A stretch of 64,000 nucleotides of DNA from Dryobates pubescens (lineage: Eukaryota; Chordata; Aves; Piciformes; Picidae). Shown here piece by piece: positions 12,301 to 21,300 of this stretch. The notes beneath the pieces were generated by a model. That model saw nothing but the letters and a program-made list of their open reading frames with translations. It was not told where the DNA came from and did no database searches. Position 1 is the first letter of the stretch. The number at the start of each line of letters is the position of its first letter. The position numbers were made by a program, and so were the translations under genes. The stretch lies in assembly GCF_014839835.1 (NCBI RefSeq), contig NC_071646.1, forward strand, positions 310,001-374,000. Reading direction: 5' to 3'.

Positions 12301-15300
12301 TCCCACTGACAGCTGAAAATAAGGCTCCCAGGCCTCCATTTCCCTGTAAAGAGGTGACAGCTTGGGACATGCTTGCTCCACACAATACCCTGCCCTGGGA
12401 AATACACTGCTCTGACATGTGGCAGAACACAGCTGCCTCCAGCAGGCACCACAGAGGGAGAGCAGCTTGGGCTCCACATCTGTGCAGGAAATGAATGGCT
12501 GCTGAGGAACACAGCAGACCTGCAGCAGTGTACCAGGCAGTGAGCCTGTCCCCTACAAAGTGAGGAGGAAGCTCTCACCCTCCTCTTGAGAGAGATCTGG
12601 ATCCTCCCCTGGTTGGTGATGAGTCTCAGAGGAGTAGTGACAGGATCCTGGTCACCATTGTCAGTGGCATCTGCTTCTATCCGCAGCGTCTGCCAGGTCA
12701 GCTCCTTGAACGTCAGAACCTAGCAGAGGGGCACAGGAGTGCAGAGACCCTCAGGAACTGCTCAGCAGGGCAGCAGTGGAGCAAGGCTCCAGAACACCAC
12801 TCAGGACACTTCTGTGATCTTCAGTGCAAAGCCAAAATCATCTCCCAGGTTACATCTCACACCGAGTTTAAACCCAGACAGTCCACAATGGCACTGGGGA
12901 CAGGACAAGGGGGAATGGTTTGAAGCTGAGGCAGAGGAGGGTTAGATTGGATCTGAGGAAGACATCCTTCAGCACCAGGGTGGTGAGACTCTGGAATAGG
13001 TTGGAGTAGATGATCTCTGAGGTCCCTTCCAACCCAAACCATTCTGTGAAAGCTGCTCCAGCTGCATTCTTTCAGGTGAGAGGAGCTCAGAGAAAGCTCT
13101 GAGCACAAGTCAGCTCCCAGCAACCCTGCTCCAGCAAACAGCAGCAAGTTCACTGCTCCCTACCACCACTGTGAGAGCTCAGAAAGCAGCTTCACTGTCC
13201 CAGAGGGCCAGGGCAGCACAAGGGCTGCTCTCCTACATGCACTAGGAGGGGAAACCCGGACAGGTCCTCACCTCTCCTCTCTGGGGGTCAGTAATGCGGG
13301 TGAGCCGCAGGTCACTCTGCTGCCAGTTGGGGTTGACACTGTAGCCTTGGAGCTGCCAGAGCTCAAAGGAAGCATGAAAGGCCTTGGAGTGAATCTTGAT
13401 GGTGATGGAATTGATGACAATAAACATCCCCTCCACAACCTTTTCAGCAAAGCCATATTCACTGCAAAGAGAAGAGCCCTCCACGTCAGCTCCTGCCACA
13501 GCAGGAGGCCCAGCAGACAGAGGGACTCTGAGCAGTGCCAGCCCTCAGCCCTGAGTGCAGAGGGGCCAGTGGTCAGCCACTGAGAGCAGGCAGCCCCCAG
13601 CAGAGTGTCAGGAAGGACCCACAGGGCTGAGGGGCTGACCTCTGGCCTGCTGCAAGCGCGATGGGAGACTGTCCGTTGGGCGGCCGCGGCTCCTCGCACG
13701 TTCGCATCTCCACCTCCACCTTGTCCAGGTACTGCAGAGACAGGGCACAGCAGCGCTGACCCCTCCAGCCAGACCCCAGCACAGCCCTGAGGCCCAGGGG
13801 CAGGGATAACCAAGCTCTGAGTCTCTTGTGTTGGAGCTCTCGCAGCAGTAGAGCCAACCCCCCAGCAGTGGGAGTCAGAGGCAAGCACAAGGCTGCCCTG
13901 CACCTCCCTGGGTGCCCAGCCAGCCCCATGCTGCAGGGGATGTGGCTCCTGTGGGAGCTCACTCACCACCAAACAGGGTTAGCCTCACAACTTTCCCCTT
14001 CCCCACGTGCTAAGGCCTCAGAGGATTTAGGTCAGTGCAAATCTGAGCATGCACTTCACAGCTTCCTTTGCAGAATTCCTCTCAGTGAGGAGAGGCTGAA
14101 GCCAGTGAGGAAGAAAGGGATGAGGGAAGGGAGCATTACCAGGCAGATTGGATGTGTTTTCAGCTTTGTCCACTGGATCTGAAACAATAAAGCTGAGGTT
14201 ACAAAGAGTTATCTCCACACTCTGCAGTCTGAGAAGCGGCAGCAAACCATTTGAGGGCAAAGTCTGAGCCTCATCTCTCTGAGAAATGCCCAGAGGGGCA
14301 GCCCAGCAGTGTGCTGGAGGCCAGCTCGGCGAGGGCAGCCGCCGGCCCTCCTCGGGATCTCTGGTGTCACCAGCAGTAACAGACACCCTGCAGGTCAAGT
14401 TCCAGTTTGCCACAGCCCTCTGTGGAGAACCTTCCTGTCCTCAAGGAGTTTGCAAGCAGCTGCTGCTGCTCCTGGCAGTCAGGTGACTCCTCTGAAGCCT
14501 GTGCACAACCCCCAAAGATCCATTTTGTATCCTCCCAGCAAGGCTTACTCTGCAGCTCTGGGAGCAGGGAGAGCAAATATTTGTTACTAAATTAAGCAGC
14601 TCTGAGTCTAAAACCAGAGCAGATCAGATGAGTGAGGCAGGCTCACTTCCCCTGGCACTTGGCAGGGCAGAACTGTGTTTGTCTCTTGGCTGTATCAAAC
14701 ACTTCTGCAGTCATGCAGTGCCACTGTGGGCAGCACCAAGTGAGATTAAGCAATCTGGCATTTCACACCAACTGAAAAAACCAAACCATTTTTTGCTCTA
14801 CAAAGCACAAGGAGGAAGGAATTTGCCAGAGCTGAGTGTGCAGAAGTGCAGGGGCAGGCACAGTGTCAGCAACACCACAGGGAAAGGCAGGGTAGAAGCT
14901 GATGTGGGTAAGCTGTGACATTCCCTGCCACAGCACACTCTGGACCTTCAGTGAGTGGGTCCAGGCACAACCTGGGCAGGCCCCTGGGAACCCATCAGTG
15001 GCTGCTAAATGCAAAGACCTCACTGCTGGCTTCACAGTCACCTGAAGGTGAGGAAGGACCACAGCAGGCTGTCCCTGTGCTCCTCTCAGCATCCTGACCA
15101 CCTGCTGCTGGCCACCCTCAGGAGCAGAGTGACCTTTGCTGTAACCTGCAGTGGCCACCTCAGTGAGTTCCACCAGCAAACCTCCCACCCAGAGCAGGGC
15201 TGTGGAGATGTGTGGAGAGAACCACAGCAAGCTGCCAGAAGCCTGCTCTGCTCACCCTGATGGATGCCTTGTTGCAGAAGACTCGAGTGATGGCCAGCCA

Positions 15301-18300
15301 GGTGGGCAGCTCCAGCACATTCTGCAGCACCTCTTCATCCAGCTCCAGGTTGGTCAGCTGCCCCTGCCCCTTCAGCGTGCTCAGGTTGATTTTGTCTGGG
15401 GAGAGATTCTTGGTGAACCTACAAGAGAAGAGAGGGACTTGGAGAGCACCAAACCCCAGAACTGTTTGGGCTGGGAAAGGCCTCCAGGATCATCCAGTCC
15501 AAGCATCAAGCCAGCACCACCACAGCCACCAGCCCCTGTCCCAGGGTGCCATGTCCACAACCCCCAGGGGAGGTGCTGAGACCAGAGGAGCCTTGAAGAG
15601 AGTAACTGAGTGTAACAATCTGCTTGGTGCCTTGGCAAAGGCTTTCCAAGGGCAGAAAATCAGCTTGAAGGCCTTCTGGGATCTCCTGCCACACACTGTC
15701 CCCAGGCCTGAGGCCAGGGCTTATTCCACACTTTCCCCCAAGCTGCTGCTAACGCTGCACAGTGGTGCAGGGCAGGAAGAAAGCCCCAGACAGCAGGCTC
15801 AGGCTCAGCTGGTCACACACTGCCCCTCCTCTCTCCTTGCCCTGCAGCAGCTCCTGCTCTGTGGAAGGCACAAAGGGCAGCTTGAGCAGAGCCACTGGCA
15901 GAGAGGAGAGGAGGAACCAGAGCAAAGCTGCCAGAGGTGGCAGCAGCTGTGGAGCAGAACACAGGCTGAGGCAGCAGGCAGCTGCTGCTCAGGCAGCCCT
16001 GAGCTCCCTGGGGCCAAAGAGGCTTTGCAGTGCCTTGCTAGGAGCAGGTCTGGTGGGTGGTGAGGAGCCAATGATGTCAGCCCTGTGCTACTGATGCAGC
16101 AGCTCCTGGCAGACCAGGGTGGCACCAACAGCTGGGGGGTTGCCTGCTGCTGCTTTTTACCTTGATCCCTGCCACTGCAGAGCCTGAGCCAGCTGCTGGC
16201 TGTGCCTTTCTGCCACCTCCCTCCCCTGAGCCCCACGTACCCCTGACAGCTGATTACAGAGTGGCTTTCTGGCACCCCTGCCACCACCCCAGCCTGACAC
16301 ATCCACTTTAAACCTGTCACTCCCTTGAACCAGAGGCCCTCCTGTTTAAACACACCCAGGAAGGCAGCCAAGTCCAACACTGCACAAACCAAACACCCCA
16401 GAGTGTGCTGCAGCAGCTGCTCCTCCGGTGGGGAGATGCAGGGCTGGGTGTCTGTCAGGCTCAGCCCCTGCTGCTCATCAGCCCAGACACCCCCAGGACA
16501 TCAGCACTGCCTCCCACTGCAGGACCAGCTCTGCTGGCAGCTGTTCTCCTCATGTCCACCTGGGACTGGACACCAAAACAACCAGAACAGGTAGGCAGGA
16601 GAAAAGCCCTTGGCACAGTGCAGGCTGCTGTGGGTAGTGATCAGCTTACAGGTGGGGAGAGGCTGAGGCACAGAGCAGCTTTCTCACCCTTGCCAAGCAA
16701 GGAGCAAAACTCTGCTGTCTCAGAGCCTCATCCCAGGCTCAGCACGTTGAGGAGGGGCAGCTGCTAACACAGAGCACACACAGGGGGAGCAGGGCTTTGC
16801 CTTCACTCAGTGCACATGGGCAGGAGAAACCAGGAACAGGGCAGAGGAGGCTGCAGCAGTGAAACAGGACACTGCTGGAGCCAGAGGTATCATAGTATCA
16901 CTCAGGGTTGGAAGGGACCACAAGGATCATCTATGGATCATCATCTCAGGTATGAAACCTGAGCTGCCTAAACCCAAGGGAGTCTGTAATCCCCTGCAGG
17001 ACAGGGCAGCAAAGCGCAGGCACCGCCAGAATCCTCCTCATGAAGCACCCTCAGCGTACCCAAAGTGCTGCCCCAGCCCTGCAGGAGGCTCACAGCCCCC
17101 GCGGGCGGCACAGGGGCAGCTGTGAGCTGTGGACACGAAGGCCCAGCCCTGACACCAGCTCTGCCTTCCAAAGCAGACAGCCCCCGGTGCAGCCTTCGCC
17201 TGTCAGCGAGGCTCTGCCCTGGGAGCGACCCCAGCCCTCCACACCAAACACGCCCCCGTGGGAGGCAGGCTGCCTGCGACCCGGGGGGCCGAGAGCTGCC
17301 AAATGCTTCACTTCTTGCAAGGAACTGCTTTGGCCACCGCCAGGGAAGGCAAAAGCAGGGAGCAGGCAGTTTTCGATGCCTGCTGGCAGCCTCCCCTCAT
17401 TCATCTCATCAAGAGGAACACTTTTGGCAGCCGGGCTTGCTGGCTTAGAGAGGAGTGAATGGAAATGGTGGCTGCGGGAGCAGGCAGGGGCAGGGCTGCG
17501 CTGCGGGGTGGGGTTTGCAGCTCCCACGTTAGCCACCGAGCAGAGCTCAGCCCCGGAGCCGGCCGGGATTACCATGACAAAAGCCGAACCGGAGAACCTT
17601 TTCCCCTCTCCTGTGGAGTTGTCCCTGCAGTCACACGGGCGATTTGCATCTCTGCACAGGCAGATGAGCAGAACCCACAGCACAGCACTGCAGGCAGCCA
17701 GGCTAACGCCACCCCTGCCACCCCTTCTCCCTGGAGCCTGCCAGGCAGAAGCCGATCGGCTGCACAACAGCCAAACCAACCACGGCAGCCACCAGCAGCC
17801 ACAGAGAGCCTTGGAGCGACCCAAAAGCTCAACCAGGGCAACAGGAAACACAAGCCAGCCTCTTCCAGCAGCTGTAGCCAAGGGCATCCTGCTGGGTCAA
17901 GCCTCTCGGCCCAGGGGTTTGTGGAGGGACTCCCTGCAGGCCACTGCCCGCAGCCTGCTTCCCCTCGCTCGGCTGACCCTCGTGCTGGGGCTCTCCAGCA
18001 GCAGATGGAAGCACTCATTGACAGCACAACCCTGATTTCAGATGCTAATAAGCTAACAGCACCCAGGTGATTTAAACCTTCTCGGGGTCTGGCCCAGAAG
18101 ATTGATGTGCTGAGCAGAAACCCTCAGCTTCGGAGCTCCATCTGCGCCGCAGCCTCCCCTCAGCATCAGAGGAAGGCACCAGAGCCTCAGGCTGCCTCCA
18201 GCTGCACCACACAGCAGGGAACGATGGCACTGCTGGAGCCTCTGCATCCAGAGGCCACACACCACTGACTGCAAGAGGTAGCTTGGCCAGGTTTGACTGC

Positions 18301-21300
18301 TGGTGCAGGGCCAGGCTAGCACAATGAACGTGAGCCCATGGCTGCCAGGCCACGCTGCCTCCAGCTGAGCAGACAGAGTCAGGAGATGCTGGAGCTCACA
18401 AATTCTTCATTACCTCGCAGCCACCTGCTCCAGGAGCCCTCCCAGCAGCAGCTTCCCAGCTCAGAGCAGATCTTGTGCCTCAGCTTCTCCTCCTGCAGCA
18501 ATCAGCGGCCATTGTCTGCCACAACCGCAGCTAGGCACAGCGATTGCTATTGGTATCTTTGTCACTATGGTTATGAGATGCAAGAGCTAATTAGCAGCAC
18601 ACCAGCGACCTTGATTTACTTAATGACCTGCATCATCTGTTGGCAGAGGGTCAGCTGCAGATGGAAAAGTACTTGAGACAAGCAGGCAGGAAGGGGGCAG
18701 CCCGAAAGGAAGAGGGAATAGCCACAGCCCCAGGAAACTGCTGCAGGAGACAAGGCTCTTGGCTCCAGCAGGAGTAACAACAAGGGGAGAGGTGAAGATT
18801 TTCTGCTTGGAGCACAAATGTGTCATCTACAGACATGGAACCCAAAGCCCAGACCTTCACTCTGGCTACTGCACATTTGCTGCTTGTCCACAAGCCTCCC
18901 CAGAGCCCTGGCTGCTCTTGGGCAGGGTGATTAATGATCTGCATCTTCCTACACTGTGACCCAGAAGCCTCCCTGACAGGGCACTTCCCCCATACCAAAT
19001 CTTATCTCAGGAGCCAAGGAGCAATGTTTACTTGGAGAAAGGCTCATGACTGCTGGAAGAAAAGGTCAGGGACTGCCACACAGCAACACTTTCAAGGAAG
19101 ACAGCAGCAGCAGCTGAACTGCAGGACACATGGCCGAGAACGAACTGAAAGTAGTTACGGAGGAAATAAAACTGAGCAAGGGACCAAAGCCTGGGGAAAG
19201 AGGGAAGAAATTGCTGCCTCGAAGACCCAGGAGCAGACAAAGCCCTTTCAGGAAGAAAGGCTTTTGGTGTGACTGGGGAGCACACACTGCTGCTCCAGAC
19301 TGAGGCACTCCGAGCTGCAGACAAGGAAGAGAAACTGAGCGAGCCAGCAGCACAGGAGCCCAGCTCCTGAGGAGCTCTGTTTCCAGCTCGTGGAAGCTCA
19401 GCAGAGTTTAAATGCCAGCTGCCCCATGCTCTGAAATCTGGAATGCAAACCCTCTCAGCTGCCAGGGAATTTCCCACGGCTCAGCCCCAGGCAAATGATA
19501 CCCTACAAAAGAAACCCTGAAAAAAACATCTGCAGAAACGCTCAGAAGGCTCAGCCCCCAGAAAGGAGCTGCCCTGCAGCCCCACCTGTTCGTGTTTGCA
19601 GCCTGCAGACACAGCAGGCTGTGACATCACAGCCTCAGCTGAGCAGCTGCAGAGGAGCCAGGGGCCTCGGGAGCCCAGCAGAAGTAAGAGGATGGAAGAG
19701 CAGCTCCTTTACAGCCGCTTTTGTGGTCCCCTTGGTGTGAAGAGGCTCCACAAGCCCAGCAGCTGGCTCTGCAAAGCCCAGCAGCTGGCTCTGCAAAGCC
19801 CAGCAGCTGAGGTGAGGAGACACCCAGCTGCCTCCTGCCCCAGCCTGGTTACACTCCAGGAGCAGCAGGCTGCCCCCTCCAGCAGTGAGGGGCAGGAACA
19901 CCTCGCACCCAGCAGCACACCTCCCAAGACTGACACTTGGCTGTGGGGAAGTGCAGCACAGCAGCCCTGGGTTTGGAGATCAACAGGGAAATGCCAGATC
20001 CTGCCAGGTGTGCACCCCCTGCCCAAAGTGGGTCCCTAACAGCCTGGCTCAGTACTTCCAACAGCACAGGGGCTGAGTGGCCATCTCTGGGGTATTTAAT
20101 AGCCCTCCAGATGTGGTGCTCAGGGAGATGGTGCACCAGTGGCAGAGTTAGGTAATGGTTGGACTTGCTGACCTTCAAAGCTTCCAACCCCCTCTGGCTA
20201 TTGTGTTCCTGGGCAAGATGCTGTGGGTGCCCTGCTTTAGCAAGGGCTTGGACTGGATGACCTCCAGAGGTCCCTTCCAACCCCTGCTCTGCTGTGATTC
20301 TGTGACGCTGGGTTCATTCTGAAGCAAGGTGATGGCCTTCCACCAGTAATTCCAGCCTGGGAAACCCAACCAAGCACTGCTCTGTGGTGCAGCCTGGAGA
20401 GCTGAAGGCAGCTCCAGGCTGAAGCCCAGGGCAAGCAGCTGATGCTCCTGCCAGGGAGGAAGAGGCCTTTGTCCCAGCCAGCTCTGATGGGAGGCTGTAA
20501 ACATCCTCTGCAGGACCTGCCAGGCTGATGCTGCTGCAGAGTCCCAGTGCAGAAGCAGCAAAGCTCAGCCCCGAATCGGTTTTCTTTTTCCCAGCTAAAT
20601 ATAGGACAAAGGAGGGAAGTGCACAGATGGTGACAGTGCTGAGAGTCTTCAGGGCTGTTCTGCTCGAGGAACTGAAGCTGCTCAAGCTCCCCACAGGCTG
20701 AGACCTCCGAAACACCTTCAGAGCTCAGCTCTGCCAGCGCTGGCAAAGCTCAGCTGGGCAGACCAGCACAAGTGACACTGCCAGCCCTTTGGGCCTCTGA
20801 CTTGCTTCATCCAAACACCCCCTGGCACTGCCCTGATCTCTCCTGACCCTTCCTGACGAGTTTCCCACAGAAAAGGAACCAACGCAGCCCCTCCACGCAG
20901 AGATGGCTTCAAATGAAGACAACAAAGGAACAGGGAATGGTTTCAGATGCAGACTGGAAGCAGATCTATGATTCAGCAGCAAAGTTCTTGCAGGCAAATG
21001 AGCACAGCTGAAAGCAAGCCCCACGGGGAGCGAGAAGCTGAGGCCCTTGGAGGAAAGGGAACCAGAATGAAAAACCATCTCCCAGCAACACTGTGTCCAG
21101 CAGCAGCTCTGCAAACCAGCCACAGCAGTCATGTGAGAGGGAGCCCAGAGCAGCCCAGCCGCCTGACGGGCTCAAGCCCAGCTGGTAGGAGCCAGCAGCT
21201 GCTGCCCCTGACTCCCTCTTCTCCCTGAACTTCGCAAGGCAGAGACAACCACAGGCAGCCTGGTCAGGGGAGGGAAGGAGGCACTTTGGGCAGGAACACG

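Larger units (their letters stand above)
9174..15255 (-). other. UHRF1BP1: UHRF1BP1 introns 10 to 2
   Basis: Introns between exons 10 and 2 (exon positions given separately). CR1 fragments lie at 9404-9446, 11106-11300 and 12900-13055. Intron 2 (14179-15255) and the others show nothing recognisable. Confidence 0.7.

Noticed and set aside
17040-18035. 331-codon plus-strand frame in UHRF1BP1 intron 1
   Set aside because: Low-complexity, no recognisable domain, composition as expected of GC-rich noncoding sequence.
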